A DNA stretch of 64,000 bases from Paenibacillus tuaregi (GTDB taxonomy: Bacteria; Bacillota; Bacilli; Paenibacillales; Paenibacillaceae): contig NZ_LT575476.1 of NCBI RefSeq assembly GCF_900086655.1, positions 3,734,543 to 3,798,542 on the forward strand. The letters run 5' to 3'. The notes under the pieces are model-generated. The model ran no database searches. It saw nothing but the letters and a program-made list of their open reading frames with translations, and was not told where the DNA came from. This document shows, in pieces, positions 15,785-25,096 of the stretch (the first letter of the stretch is position 1; each line of letters starts with the position of its first letter). Position numbers and translations under genes: made by a program.

Positions 15785-15927
15785 AAAAGCAGGGAGAGAA
15801 AGTTTGGAGCTGTAGAAGCGCCAGCGTTCGCCTTTATCTTCGGATTTCACCCGCAAGGGGTGAGTTCAATCAAGAAATCCGAAGATAACAGCGATCGGAA
15901 GCCCAAACTTTCTCGGACTGTGCTTTT
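15785..15927. repeat. 143-bp nested palindromic element
   Basis: Three nested inverted repeats are visible. An outer pair joins AAAAGCA and GAGAAAGTTTGG with their complements. A middle perfect 14-bp stem is TTATCTTCGGATTT (15834-15847) with AAATCCGAAGATAA (15875-15888). Between those arms, a small hairpin CACCC/GGGTG spans 15848-15862. No ORF crosses it. The structure suggests a non-coding repeat (REP/BIME-like) or a folded RNA. Confidence 0.8.
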
Positions 15928-16020
15928 ACGTACATCGTAGCCTTCACTTTATCGTACTGCACTTTCACATCATCGGCAGACTTCAAACGTCTGCCTCTAT
16001 TATCGCATGCCGCCTATCGG

Positions 16021-19000
16021 CTACGCAATTTCAGCCTCATCGTCCTCAAGCCGCACGGAGACCAGCTTGGATACGCCGCCTTCCTCCATCGTAACGCCGT
16101 ACAGGACATCGGCCTCCTCCATGGTTCCTTTGCGGTGGGTGACCACGATGAACTGGGTCTGCTCCGAGAATTCCCGGAGGTACTGGGCAAACCGGATAAC
16201 GTTGGCTTCATCCAGAGCTGCTTCCACTTCGTCAAGGACGCAGAACGGCACTGGCTTCACCTGAAGAATCGCAAAGAGGAGAGCCATTGCCGTAAGCGCA
16301 CGCTCACCACCCGATAGCAGCTGCAGGTTCTGAAGCTTTTTGCCAGGAGGCTGAGCCACAATGTCGATCCCTGTCTCCAAGAGATTTGACGGATCAAGCA
16401 AAATCAGATCCGCACTTCCGCCGCCGAAGAGCTTGGTGAATACTGTGCCGAACTCCCGGCGAATGGCGTCAAAGGTTATTTTAAAGCGCTTGGACATTTC
16501 ATCGTCCATCTCACGGATAACCTGATACAGTGTAGTTTTGGCTTCAACGAGATCATTCTTCTGCTCGCTGAGGAACTCGTAACGCTCGGAGACACGCTGG
16601 AATTCTTCGATTGCGCCCAGGTTCACTTCACCGAGAGCGGAGATGCTGCGTTTGAGCTCTCTGACCTCGCCTTGGGTCTGAGCCACATCCTCCGGCACTG
16701 TGTAACGCTGCTTCGCTCTTTCGTAGGTCAGCTCGTAATCCTCGCTGAGCTTCTTCAGAATGTTCTCGAGCTCCACATCAAGGCGGTTCGCCTGAATCTC
16801 GGTTTGCAAGAGCTGCTCGTCCACCGATTTTAGCGCAGCCCGCTGATCCTTCGTCTCACTCTCGCCTTCCTCGAGCTTCTTCATTAGAGAAGCTCTCGCC
16901 GCCCGCTGAAGATCAAGACGTTCGCTTGTTCGGGTCTTCTTCAGCTTGTACTCATTTAAATCTTCAATCTGCCGGACACTTTGATTCTCGTTCTCCTTGA
17001 GATCAGCTTCAATTGAAGCTAATATCCGTTTGTTCTGCTCAAGCTCTTTCTCCTGGGCGTTAAATTCCTCCTGCTGCCTGCTAAGCTGCTCCCGCAGGGA
17101 GAGGCATTCCTGATCCAGCTTCCCTTCACGTACTTTAAGTCCGGTTAACTGGGCCTGAAGCTCTTCCTTAGCGGATTCATTCGCTTTGCGGGCAAATTCA
17201 GCTGCCTGAATGGAATCATGCTTCGACTGCTGCTCGGCCGTCAGCTCTTTCAATTTCTGTTCAGCTTCGATCCGGCTCTTATCGAGCTCCTCCATTTCCT
17301 TCACATAATGGCCCTTTTCCTGGCCATACAGCTCAAACTGCTCAGTCACATGTTTGTATTCATGATCGACCTGCTTCAGGTCGCTTGCCACACTCTGCTC
17401 CTCGCTGCGCATCCGGTCCCCGGATTCCCGCATTCGCTCCAACTCCGACTCGAGCTGGGCAATCTGCCCGCGGACTTCCTCCATGCTGCTGCGCAGCTTC
17501 TGGATCATGCTCTCGCTTTGGCGGATATCCTGGTCCAGCTGCTCCAGCTGGCGGCTGCGTCCCAGCAGATTGCTGTTCTTCCGGTGCTGGCTTCCTCCGG
17601 TCATGGAGCCCCCGGCGTTTACAACGTCGCCCTCCAGAGTAACTACTCTGAACCGGTACTGGCTTTTGGCCGCCATCCGGTTCGCATGCTCAAGCGTATC
17701 CGCGAACACTACATTGCCGAGCAGGCTTCCGATGATCCCTTCATACTTGGGCTCACAGCCAACCAACTCTGCCCCGACTCCGATGAAGCCTTCGGCATCC
17801 TCCATCGTCCGCTTATCCGAAGCGGAGATTTGGCGCGGGCGGATAACATCGAGCGGCAGGAACGTTGCGCGCCCTAGTTGGCGCTGCTTCAGGAAAGCAA
17901 TCGCCTGTCTGGATACCGCCTCATTCTCCATGACAATGTGCTGCATCGCCGCGCCAAGAGCGGTCTCTACTGCAATCTCCAGCTTCTCCGGCACCCGGAT
18001 CAGCTCAGCCACTGCACCATGAATTCCGCCTAGTGCACCTTTGCGGGAAGCCTTCAGCACTTCTTTGACGCCAAGCGCAAAGCCGTCAAAATCATCCTGC
18101 ATCTCCTTCATCGTATCCCGGCGGGAGACGAGCGCTTCGCGTTTCTGCTCCCATTTGCGCAGACCGTCCCGGCTCTCTTCCGTCAGCTTCTGAAGCGAGT
18201 GCAGACGCTCGCTCTCCGTTATGTAGCTTTTACGGACTTCCGCTATCTCTTTAGCCATCTTCTCCAGACGGCTGTTCAGCTCCGCCTTGCGCTCAGCAAG
18301 CTTCTGCTGCTCATCACGCCATTTGGAGCCCTCGGTTTCAGCCCGCTCCATCCTCCGGGCAACGCCTTCCTTCTGCTGCTCCGCATACCGGATTTCATTG
18401 CGCGCCTGGGCAATCTGATTCATAATTTCAAGCAAATCGCCCTTAAGCGCTTCCTCCTGAGCCTGACTGATTCCGCCGGTAACCCCGAGCAGCTTGGCTT
18501 CTTCCGCCGAGAGCAGCGCCCGCAGCTCTGTCAGAAGCCTGTCCGACTCCTCGTACTTCTCTTTCATTGTCTTTAGCTCGGCCGCACGCTGATTATAGCG
18601 CTCCTCGTTCGCGGCAATGGAATCAAGCAACTGCTGGCGGTTCTGCATCAGATTCTTTGCACGTTCCTTCAGCAGGCCGCCGAAGCCCTCGTTCTTCTCA
18701 TAATTCTCACTGTACTCCAGAAGCTGCTGGGTCAAAGACTCAATCTCTTCTTCAAGCACTCTAAGCTCTGAGCGTTCCTTCTCCAGAGTAGCGTCATGGG
18801 CAGAAACAACGGTGGAGAGGGTAAGCTGCTCCTCCCGCAGCTTGGCCAGCTTCTCATTGGCCTCACTCCAGGAAGTATGAATCTGTTCAATTTGGTACAC
18901 ATACATTGAAATTTCCTTATGCTTAAGCTGCTCACGCAGTTCTTTGTAATGCAGGGCCTTCTCGGATTGTTCCTTAAGCGGGCCCATCTGGTCCTCAAGT

Positions 19001-19590
19001 TCACTGACAAGATCGTGAATCCTCAGCAGATTCGTCTCGGTTTCATCCAGCTTCTTACGGGCGTCTTTCTTACGGGATTTATATTTCACAATTCCGGAGG
19101 CCTCTTCAAAAATACCTCTGCGGTCTTCCGATCTTGTACTCAGGATCTCCTCAATACGACCTTGTCCGATAATAGAGTAAGCTTCCTTTCCGATCCCTGT
19201 ATCCATAAACAATTCAGTGATATCTTTAAGTCGGCAGGATTGCTTGTTAATCAGGTACTCACTGTCCCCACTACGGTGAACACGGCGCGTAACCGTCACT
19301 TCATTGAAATCAAGGGGAAGCGCCTGGTCCGTATTGTCCAGCGTAAGTGAGACCTCACCATAACCAACGGCCTTTCTGGCATCACTACCCGCAAAAATAA
19401 TATCCTCCATCTTGCCGCCGCGAAGCGATTTCGCACTTTGCTCCCCGAGCACCCAACGGATTCCGTCGGAAATATTACTTTTTCCACTTCCATTAGGACC
19501 GACCACCGCCGTAATTCCACGCACAAATTCCATTTCAGTACGATCCGCAAACGACTTGAATCCGGATAGTTCAATTCTTTTCAAAAACAT
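16021..19590 (-). CDS. smc: Chromosome partition protein SMC
   Basis: ATPase that with ScpA/ScpB forms the bacterial condensin acting on the nucleoid. The Walker A motif GPNGSGKSNI (31-40) is in the N-terminal head. Two long coiled-coil stretches flank a Gly-rich hinge (about 505-665). The C-terminal head has the LLSGGERALTAMALLF signature and the CVLDEVEAALDEANV Walker B. The 1189-residue length is standard. The ATG at 19590 follows an AGGTGATAGG-type site. It normally follows rnc directly; here about 2.1 kb with an oxidoreductase and gene remnants intervene. Confidence 0.98.
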   Translation of the reverse strand: MFLKRIELSGFKSFADRTEMEFVRGITAVVGPNGSGKSNISDGIRWVLGEQSAKSLRGGKMEDIIFAGSDARKAVGYGEVSLTLDNTDQALPLDFNEVTVTRRVHRSGDSEYLINKQSCRLKDITELFMDTGIGKEAYSIIGQGRIEEILSTRSEDRRGIFEEASGIVKYKSRKKDARKKLDETETNLLRIHDLVSELEDQMGPLKEQSEKALHYKELREQLKHKEISMYVYQIEQIHTSWSEANEKLAKLREEQLTLSTVVSAHDATLEKERSELRVLEEEIESLTQQLLEYSENYEKNEGFGGLLKERAKNLMQNRQQLLDSIAANEERYNQRAAELKTMKEKYEESDRLLTELRALLSAEEAKLLGVTGGISQAQEEALKGDLLEIMNQIAQARNEIRYAEQQKEGVARRMERAETEGSKWRDEQQKLAERKAELNSRLEKMAKEIAEVRKSYITESERLHSLQKLTEESRDGLRKWEQKREALVSRRDTMKEMQDDFDGFALGVKEVLKASRKGALGGIHGAVAELIRVPEKLEIAVETALGAAMQHIVMENEAVSRQAIAFLKQRQLGRATFLPLDVIRPRQISASDKRTMEDAEGFIGVGAELVGCEPKYEGIIGSLLGNVVFADTLEHANRMAAKSQYRFRVVTLEGDVVNAGGSMTGGSQHRKNSNLLGRSRQLEQLDQDIRQSESMIQKLRSSMEEVRGQIAQLESELERMRESGDRMRSEEQSVASDLKQVDHEYKHVTEQFELYGQEKGHYVKEMEELDKSRIEAEQKLKELTAEQQSKHDSIQAAEFARKANESAKEELQAQLTGLKVREGKLDQECLSLREQLSRQQEEFNAQEKELEQNKRILASIEADLKENENQSVRQIEDLNEYKLKKTRTSERLDLQRAARASLMKKLEEGESETKDQRAALKSVDEQLLQTEIQANRLDVELENILKKLSEDYELTYERAKQRYTVPEDVAQTQGEVRELKRSISALGEVNLGAIEEFQRVSERYEFLSEQKNDLVEAKTTLYQVIREMDDEMSKRFKITFDAIRREFGTVFTKLFGGGSADLILLDPSNLLETGIDIVAQPPGKKLQNLQLLSGGERALTAMALLFAILQVKPVPFCVLDEVEAALDEANVIRFAQYLREFSEQTQFIVVTHRKGTMEEADVLYGVTMEEGGVSKLVSVRLEDDEAEIA

Positions 19591-19670
19591 ACGTACCCTA
19601 TCACCTCTAACGCCTATTGTAACATAACTGAAGCCCCAGTGTGACTAGACAAAATTCGCTGCAGACAACC

Positions 19671-19769
19671 CTAATCCAACCAGACATCCACACCAGGCTC
19701 CTCCAGAATAACCGGCATCTGATCATGAACTTGATAGCAGAGAATCGAGATGATGCGAACATGGATGCA
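19671..19769 (-). pseudogene. C-terminal remnant of an SRAP (YedK/HMCES-like) peptidase
   Basis: One minus-strand frame reads ...QVHDQMPVILEEPGVDVWLD and then stops. The HDxMPVIL...WLD pattern is the C-terminal signature of SOS-response-associated peptidases, which crosslink to abasic sites in ssDNA. No N-terminal catalytic Cys2 region or start codon is found upstream, so this is a 33-codon fragment. Identification rests on this single motif. Confidence 0.55.
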
Positions 19770-19900
19770 GCAGAGAAAATTTGTCTACCTTCTACCTTGA
19801 TGTGATGGATTACAATGAACATTTTAGCGAACGTGGTAATTCGCAGCTTTGGAGATCTGGAGGTTAAGAAGAAACTAAACAACATGTTTATATACAAAAT

Positions 19901-19927
19901 AAGCGGTGCTGATTTTCAGCACCGCTT
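19901..19927. terminator. Hairpin terminator in smc upstream spacer
   Basis: AAGCGGTGCTGA-TTT-TCAGCACCGCTT is a perfect 12-bp stem. Flanks are A/T-rich but only weakly T-rich. It lies between the SRAP remnant and the fragment downstream of the SDR gene. Confidence 0.6.
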
Positions 19928-20049
19928 CCATTAGTTCAAGATATTCTGCGTGTGTTTTGCCGTTACCGGGGTGTTCACCTTAATGAGGGTTCGCATGTAT
20001 GCACATAACTTTCCATCTGGGCAAGAATACAGCCAATTTTACACTGGGA

Positions 20050-20259
20050 CTAATCTGGTATAATTTTGTAACCAATGAGCTCTATACCTCCACCCGTAAA
20101 AGGGCTGATGGGCATCCTATTGATTTCGTTAAAGGTCAACCGGTACGTTACCTTATTCTTGTAACGCTTATAGTTGTTTTTATTCAGACGTATTGTATAA
20201 TTTGCGCCAGCAGTGTTCCCGGTTCCATAATACAGTGGAATGACCCAATAATCACATTT
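20050..20259 (-). pseudogene. Possible start-less gene fragment downstream of the SDR
   Basis: A 69-residue open stretch is free of stops but has no convincing start. It contains DYWVIPLYYGTGNTAGANYT and ends FTGGGIELIGYKIIPD. The composition (Tyr, Asn, Lys) looks protein-like. The opposite strand is also open here (119 codons), so coding on either strand is uncertain. No family is recognised. Confidence 0.2.
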
Positions 20260-20280
20260 TTATTTCGTGGTGGATGCGGC

Positions 20281-21060
20281 TTAATTAAACACCATACCAC
20301 CGTCACTCAGAATATTTTGACCAGTAATGTAATCAGATTGAGACGACGCCAAGAATGAAACCAAGTTAGCAACATCCTCGGGAGTTTGAGTACGGCCAAG
20401 TGCAATGCCTTCCGAATATTTTGCAAGTGCCTCACCTTTTTTAGTACCCAAGTATTTCATCATTCCCTCATCGAGACGTTCCCACATAGCAGTTCCTACA
20501 ATGCCTGGGCAATAGGAATTAACAGTTATCTTGTCTCTCGCAAGTTCTTTTGCAGCAACTTGTGTCAAGCCCTTAACCGCAAACTTAGTTGCAGAGTATG
20601 GACCTAACAATGCGAATCCCTCTTGTCCAGCGATGCTGCAAGCATTAATAATTTTACCGCCAGTTCCTTGCTTCTTCATTTGATTTGCAGCTGCTTGAAT
20701 ACCGTAGATTACACCTTTAACATTGATATCAAATACACGATCAACAGCTCTTGGATCAGCTTCTGTAAGAGGAGCTATTTGTCCTTCAATGCCTGCATTG
20801 TTAATGAATACATCTACACTGCCAAACGTGTCAACCGCTTTTTGAACTAGAGCTACTTGATCCTCCAGCTTTGCAACATTTCCAACCATTGATGTTACGT
20901 TAACACCTTTTTCTTCAAATTCTTTAACGGTTTCGCTCAGTGTAGCCTCATTAATATCACTAAGTACAATTGCAAATCCATCGTTCGCTAAGCGCTCTGC
21001 CAATCCTTTACCAATTCCTTGACCTGACCCGGTAATTACTGCTACTTTTTGTTTGCTCAT
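20281..21060 (-). CDS. Short-chain dehydrogenase, acetoin/diacetyl reductase (butanediol dehydrogenase) type
   Basis: NAD(H)-dependent SDR of 259 residues. The cofactor motif is TGSGQGIG (10-17), with NNAG at 87-90 and the catalytic triad Ser142, Tyr155 and Lys159 (YSATK). [20 protein letters not shown] and the C-terminal [16 protein letters not shown] match the BudC/acetoin reductase subgroup that interconverts diacetyl, acetoin and 2,3-butanediol. The ATG has a CGGAGGAAA site. Upstream are three LacI-type palindromes and a truncated LacI gene pointing away. It interrupts the conserved rnc-smc pair, indicating insertion. Confidence 0.85.
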   Translation of the reverse strand: MSKQKVAVITGSGQGIGKGLAERLANDGFAIVLSDINEATLSETVKEFEEKGVNVTSMVGNVAKLEDQVALVQKAVDTFGSVDVFINNAGIEGQIAPLTEADPRAVDRVFDINVKGVIYGIQAAANQMKKQGTGGKIINACSIAGQEGFALLGPYSATKFAVKGLTQVAAKELARDKITVNSYCPGIVGTAMWERLDEGMMKYLGTKKGEALAKYSEGIALGRTQTPEDVANLVSFLASSQSDYITGQNILSDGGMVFN

Positions 21061-21121
21061 TATACTTTCCTCCGAATATATTTAATTTAGAATAGACATA
21101 TCTCGTTTTTTTGGAACAATA

Positions 21122-21261
21122 GGAAACGTTTCCGAAAATAATCATTCCACTTTTCCCTTACTTTGTCAAGTTTTTATATGTCGTTCATATTGGAAGATGA
21201 CCTTTTTATTGAACACAATAGGAAACGTTTTCGTAATCTGACAGTGAAAGAAATCGTTTCC
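21122..21261. promoter_or_regulatory. Three LacI/GalR-type operator palindromes
   Basis: GGAAACGTTTCC (21122-21133, perfect), GGAAACGTTTTC (21221-21232) and GAAATCGTTTCC (21250-21261) all have the central CG of LacI-family operators. The first two share the flank ACAATAGGAAACGTTT. They fill the region between the divergent SDR and truncated LacI starts, consistent with control of both. Confidence 0.65.
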
Positions 21262-21279
21262 GTTATGGAGGGATAAACA

Positions 21280-21426
21280 TTGTATGACAAAATTAGAAAA
21301 ACGACCATTCAAGATGCAGCGAAGCAAACTGGAGTCCGAAATGCAACCGTCTCTCGTGTGCTTAACAATGGCGAGGGTATCAGCAAAAACACGTACGCGG
21401 ACTTCATCGACACTTTGATGACATAG
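21280..21426 (+). pseudogene. Truncated LacI-family transcriptional regulator
   Basis: A TTG start at 21280 follows GGAGG by 8 nt. The 48-residue product contains a full LacI helix-turn-helix (TTIQDAAKQTGVRNATVSRV followed by LNNGEGIS) and then hits TAG at 21424. No ligand-binding domain follows; the next 200 bases are open in no frame and look degenerate. It is either a decayed regulator or a free DNA-binding domain. Confidence 0.7.
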
Positions 21427-21596
21427 CCGTGAACATGAAGCCGATCCGCAATACGAAAAGCAGTTAGGAAGCGTTCGCTGATCCTCATGGACATTGGAAG
21501 ACGCCCCGGTGGATAATCCGATGAAATACAATAACGGGCAATAAATTTGACAGCCACAGCTCACTCCATTCGCCAAAACCTTCATACATCTGACAT

Positions 21597-21632
21597 AAAA
21601 AAGACAGACCAGAATTACATTCTGATCTGCCT
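21597..21632 (-). terminator. Terminator after rnc
   Basis: GGCAGATCAGAAT pairs with ATTCTGGTCTGTC around GTA and is followed by TTTTTT on the minus strand. It ends the fab-rnc unit before the inserted SDR region. Confidence 0.9.
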
Positions 21633-21674
21633 TAGTAACTCCACAGGGCTTGTCTGCCCCACCATCCGGACCGC

Positions 21675-22370
21675 CTACTCCTGTACTCTTAAACGCTCCA
21701 GTGCAACGGCCGCAGCCTGCTGCTCCGCCTCTTTCTTGGAGCGTCCGCTCCCTTGGCCGAGGCTGTTCCCATCCATAAATACCTCAGAGACAAATTCCCG
21801 CTCATGCGCAGGCCCCCGCTCTTCGATAATCCGGTACTCCAATGTCCCGAGATTATGGTGCTGGGTCAACTCCTGAAGCTCCGTCTTGTAATCCGTTACC
21901 TGAAGCTTCCCGTTTAAGACCACCTGAGTGAATACATGCTTGTCCAGGAAGGAAGTGACTGCCCCGAGTCCCTGATCCAAATACAACGCGCCGACAAAAG
22001 ATTCGAATACATCCGCAAGCAACGCAGGACGTGTACGTCCGCCTGTCAGCTCCTCCCCCTTGCCGAGCAGCACATAATTCCCGAAATCCAGCGCTTCAGC
22101 AAATTTAACCAGAGACGGTTCACAAACAATAGCGGCACGCTGCTTTGTAAGCTCCCCTTCCGGCCGGTTCGGAAACAAACGGTACAAATATTCCGACACC
22201 GTCAGTTCAAGCACAGCGTCCCCCAGAAATTCCAGGCGCTCATTGTCTTCATGCTGGCTGAACCGGTGTTCGTTTACATAGGAAGCGTGGGTAAATGCCT
22301 GTTTCAACAATTGTCGGTTCTGGAATTGAATTTGAAGTTTTTGTTGTAACTGCTTCAGATCTCCACTCAA
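21675..22370 (-). CDS. rnc: Ribonuclease III
   Basis: Double-strand-specific endoribonuclease that processes rRNA precursors and scRNA. The RNase III signature [20 protein letters not shown] is at 43-62 and the second acidic cluster [16 protein letters not shown] near 117. A dsRNA-binding domain occupies about residues 155-229 (ending [20 protein letters not shown]). The start is TTG at 22370 with AAGGAG 8 nt upstream. Length is 231 residues. It follows fabF with 12 nt spacing. Confidence 0.97.
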   Translation of the reverse strand: MSGDLKQLQQKLQIQFQNRQLLKQAFTHASYVNEHRFSQHEDNERLEFLGDAVLELTVSEYLYRLFPNRPEGELTKQRAAIVCEPSLVKFAEALDFGNYVLLGKGEELTGGRTRPALLADVFESFVGALYLDQGLGAVTSFLDKHVFTQVVLNGKLQVTDYKTELQELTQHHNLGTLEYRIIEERGPAHEREFVSEVFMDGNSLGQGSGRSKKEAEQQAAAVALERLRVQE

Positions 22371-22382
22371 CAGACTGACTCC

Positions 22383-23621
22383 TTATGCATCGAATTTCTT
22401 CAGGACGATAGTGGCATTGTGGCCACCAAACCCAAAGGAGTTGGACATAGCAATATTTAAATCCGCTTTTCTCGCTTGATTCGGCACATAATCCAAATCA
22501 CATTCCGGGTCCTGGTCCTCCAGGTTGATCGTAGGAGCAATAACACCGTTCTGCAGTGACAAACCACAGATCACAGCCTCTACCCCGCCTGCAGCACCCA
22601 GTAAATGTCCGGTCATGGATTTGGTTGAACTGATCGCCACTTTGTAGGCATGATCGCCCAGCGCCTTCTTGACGGCCAAAGTCTCGGAACGGTCGCCTAC
22701 CGGAGTTGAAGTCCCGTGGGCATTAATGTAATCAATATCTTCCGGATTAAGTCCGGCATCACGGATCGCCATACGCATGCAGCGTGCCGCACCGTCCGGA
22801 TCCGGCTCAGTCATATGATGGGCATCCGCACTAAGTCCGTACCCAACCACTTCTGCATAGATTTTGGCTCCACGCTTTTGGGCATGCTCAAGGGATTCCA
22901 GAATTAGTACTCCAGCACCTTCACCCATGACGAAGCCATCACGGCCCGTGTCAAACGGCCGGCTTGCCTTCTCAGGCTCATCATTACGTGTGGACATCGC
23001 TCTCATTGCACAGAAGCCTGCCATTCCCGTAGGGCGGATGGTGGCTTCAGCTCCCCCACAGATCATTACGTCAGCATCACCGCGCTGAATCATGCGAAAG
23101 GAATCGCCAATGGAGTGAGTTCCGGTGGCGCAAGCAGTTACCTGTGTGGTATTCGGTCCTTTAGCTCCGAACATGATCGACATTTGGCCTGAGCCCATAT
23201 TGGCGATCATCATCGGAATAAAGAAAGGGCTTACGCGTTTGGGTCCTTTTTCGAGCAGGACATTGTGTTGATCCTCCCAGGTACCAAGTCCTCCGATACC
23301 TGAACCGATGGACACGCCGATACGCTCTGCATCTGTGTTATTGCCAATCTCAATCCCGCTGTCCTTCAGGGCCTGAGAGCCCGCAGCGACCGCAAATTGA
23401 ACGAAACGGTCCATCTTTCTTGCTTCCTTACGGTCAAAATAATCCTCTGGGTTGAAATCCTTCACCGATGCGGCGATTTGGGTGGTATAGTCGCTAACAT
23501 CAAACGAATCAATCCGGGATACCCCGGATTTGCCGTTCATAAGACTATCCCAGAACGTGTCCAAATCCTTCCCAAGGGAAGTGATGACTCCCATTCCTGT
23601 CACAACTACTCTATGTTTCAA
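22383..23621 (-). CDS. fabF: Beta-ketoacyl-ACP synthase II
   Basis: Condensing enzyme that elongates acyl-ACP with malonyl-ACP in type II fatty acid synthesis. The active-site Cys164 lies in VTACATGTHSIG, with the His pair in NAHGTSTPVGD and KSMTGHLLGAAGG. The TTG at 23621 is preferred: it lies 7 nt after GAGGTG and gives MKHRVVVTGMG at 412 residues, the family length. The ATG at 23627 overlaps that site. It is co-transcribed after acpP. Confidence 0.97.
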   Translation of the reverse strand: MKHRVVVTGMGVITSLGKDLDTFWDSLMNGKSGVSRIDSFDVSDYTTQIAASVKDFNPEDYFDRKEARKMDRFVQFAVAAGSQALKDSGIEIGNNTDAERIGVSIGSGIGGLGTWEDQHNVLLEKGPKRVSPFFIPMMIANMGSGQMSIMFGAKGPNTTQVTACATGTHSIGDSFRMIQRGDADVMICGGAEATIRPTGMAGFCAMRAMSTRNDEPEKASRPFDTGRDGFVMGEGAGVLILESLEHAQKRGAKIYAEVVGYGLSADAHHMTEPDPDGAARCMRMAIRDAGLNPEDIDYINAHGTSTPVGDRSETLAVKKALGDHAYKVAISSTKSMTGHLLGAAGGVEAVICGLSLQNGVIAPTINLEDQDPECDLDYVPNQARKADLNIAMSNSFGFGGHNATIVLKKFDA

Positions 23622-23746
23622 ACACATTCACCTCGTATAGACTTCATGTGTACTATTTAAATGTTAATGAACTCTCCGAACAGAAACTTCTGCAAGATGA
23701 GGAGAAGTCCCGCCTGCATTAAACAAGGTACGGGACTTTAAATGAC

Positions 23747-23980
23747 TTAGGTATGAGATTGTATGTAATTTACAACTTCACCTACGGTCGTAATCTTCTC
23801 TGCATCTTCATCTGAAATTTCAAGATCGAATTCATCTTCCAATTCCATAACCAATTCCACTACATCGAGGGAATCAGCACCAAGGTCCTCTTTGAAAGAA
23901 GCTTCAAGTGTTACTTCAGCTTCATCAGCACCCAAACGATCAACTACAATGCGTTTTACACGCTCCAATACATCGGACAT
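23747..23980 (-). CDS. acpP: Acyl carrier protein
   Basis: Carries acyl intermediates on 4'-phosphopantetheine. The attachment Ser37 is in the [17 protein letters not shown] motif. Highly acidic, 77 residues. The ATG at 23980 is chosen because GGAGGTGAACC lies 7 nt before it; a Met three codons earlier lies in that site. It stands between fabG and fabF. Confidence 0.98.
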   Translation of the reverse strand: MSDVLERVKRIVVDRLGADEAEVTLEASFKEDLGADSLDVVELVMELEDEFDLEISDEDAEKITTVGEVVNYIQSHT

Positions 23981-24083
23981 CCGGTTCACCTCCTCTTTGG
24001 TATTATACGAGAATTAAAGTTAAAATGCCATAGAGGCGCTTTTAAAAACCCTCATTGCCTTTATTGTCCCCAAGCCAAGCCGG

Positions 24084-24833
24084 CTACATGTACATTCCGC
24101 CGTCCACATGAAGTGTCTGGCCGGTCATGTACGAAGCCCCTTCCGAGGTCAGGAACAGAACAACACTCGCAATTTCCTCTGGCTTGCCTAGACGGGCCAG
24201 CGGGACGTCGCCCAGGATTTTAGCGCGGACTTCTTCGGGAAGCTCTCCCGTCATATCCGTGTCAATAAATCCGGGAGCCACGCAGTTCACCGTAATATTC
24301 CGGGATGCAAGCTCACGGGCGGATGTTTTGGTCAGTCCAATCACACCTGCTTTGGCGGCAACATAGTTAGCCTGACCGGCGTTGCCCAGAACCCCGACAA
24401 CAGATGAAATGTTGATAATCCGGCCGAAACGCTGCTTCATCATCGGACGCGTTACGGATTTGATTCCATTAAACACGCCTTTAAGATTGGTTTCGATCAC
24501 CGCATCGAACTCTTCTTCCTTCATACGCATAATCAGATTATCTCTAGTGATTCCTGCATTATTTACGAGGATGTCAATTCGGCCCCAGGCGTCAAGCACC
24601 TGCTTCACCATGGCATCAAACTGGCCGCTGTCACCTACATGGGCCTGAATAGCCAGCGCGCTTACGCCAAAGGCTTCAATCTCACGGACAACCGCTGCCG
24701 CAGCTTCCCCGTTACCGGCATAATTTACGGCCACATTAGCCCCTGCTTCAGCCAGGGCAAGCGCAATGCTTCTACCGATCCCACGTGAAGCTCCGGTGAC
24801 AAGCGCCGTCTGACCCGCAAGTGGTTTTGTCAT
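24084..24833 (-). CDS. fabG: 3-oxoacyl-ACP reductase
   Basis: NADPH-dependent SDR that performs the first reduction of the fatty acid cycle. The cofactor motif TGASRGIG is at 13-20, NNAGITRDN follows near 88 and [13 protein letters not shown] holds the catalytic Tyr and Lys. The start is ATG 24833 after AAAGGAGG (8 nt), giving 249 residues; the upstream Met at 24854 precedes that site. It follows fabD after a 260-nt spacer. Confidence 0.97.
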   Translation of the reverse strand: MTKPLAGQTALVTGASRGIGRSIALALAEAGANVAVNYAGNGEAAAAVVREIEAFGVSALAIQAHVGDSGQFDAMVKQVLDAWGRIDILVNNAGITRDNLIMRMKEEEFDAVIETNLKGVFNGIKSVTRPMMKQRFGRIINISSVVGVLGNAGQANYVAAKAGVIGLTKTSARELASRNITVNCVAPGFIDTDMTGELPEEVRAKILGDVPLARLGKPEEIASVVLFLTSEGASYMTGQTLHVDGGMYM

Positions 24834-25047
24834 GGAATGTGCCTCCTTTCCCAAGCATTTACTCCTTTTACTCCCCTTAGCTTAAGCCAATTCACCTAAA
24901 GGGCATCGCGCTTTCAAGAGCTGCTTTTATTGAAGGCAGATCTAAAGCACAGCTGCAGCGAAAGACTGAAGACAACGGTGCCAAGCAGCCGCTGCCCAGC
25001 TTTTGCTTACGCAGGCCTGGCTGAAAGAGATCCGAAGGCTTATGGGC

Positions 25048-25091
25048 ACTTTTTAGACGCCTTTTAGACGCCTTTTAGACGCCGCTTAGAC
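25048..25091. repeat. 11-bp tandem repeat, about four copies
   Basis: GCCTTTTAGAC is repeated in tandem, with a degenerate first copy and a GCCGCTTAGAC last copy, immediately downstream of the fabD stop. It could vary in copy number between strains. The rest of the 24834-25096 spacer shows no gene. Confidence 0.8.
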
Positions 25092-25096
25092 ACCCC

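Noticed and set aside
15215..15927. CRISPR array in the ftsY-smc spacer
   Set aside because: There are only two long diverged direct repeats and unrelated palindromes, no short regularly spaced repeats and no cas genes.
17218..17877. 219-codon plus-strand open frame inside smc
   Set aside because: It is a shadow of the coiled-coil and hinge coding region; the product is low-complexity Leu/His/Gln.
19607..19897. 96-codon minus-strand open frame
   Set aside because: It is out of frame with the recognisable SRAP tail in the same stretch, and has no ribosome binding site or motif.
19999..20358. 119-codon plus-strand open frame
   Set aside because: It runs into the 3' end of the SDR gene on the other strand, has no ribosome binding site or known motif; kept only as a note under the opposing fragment.
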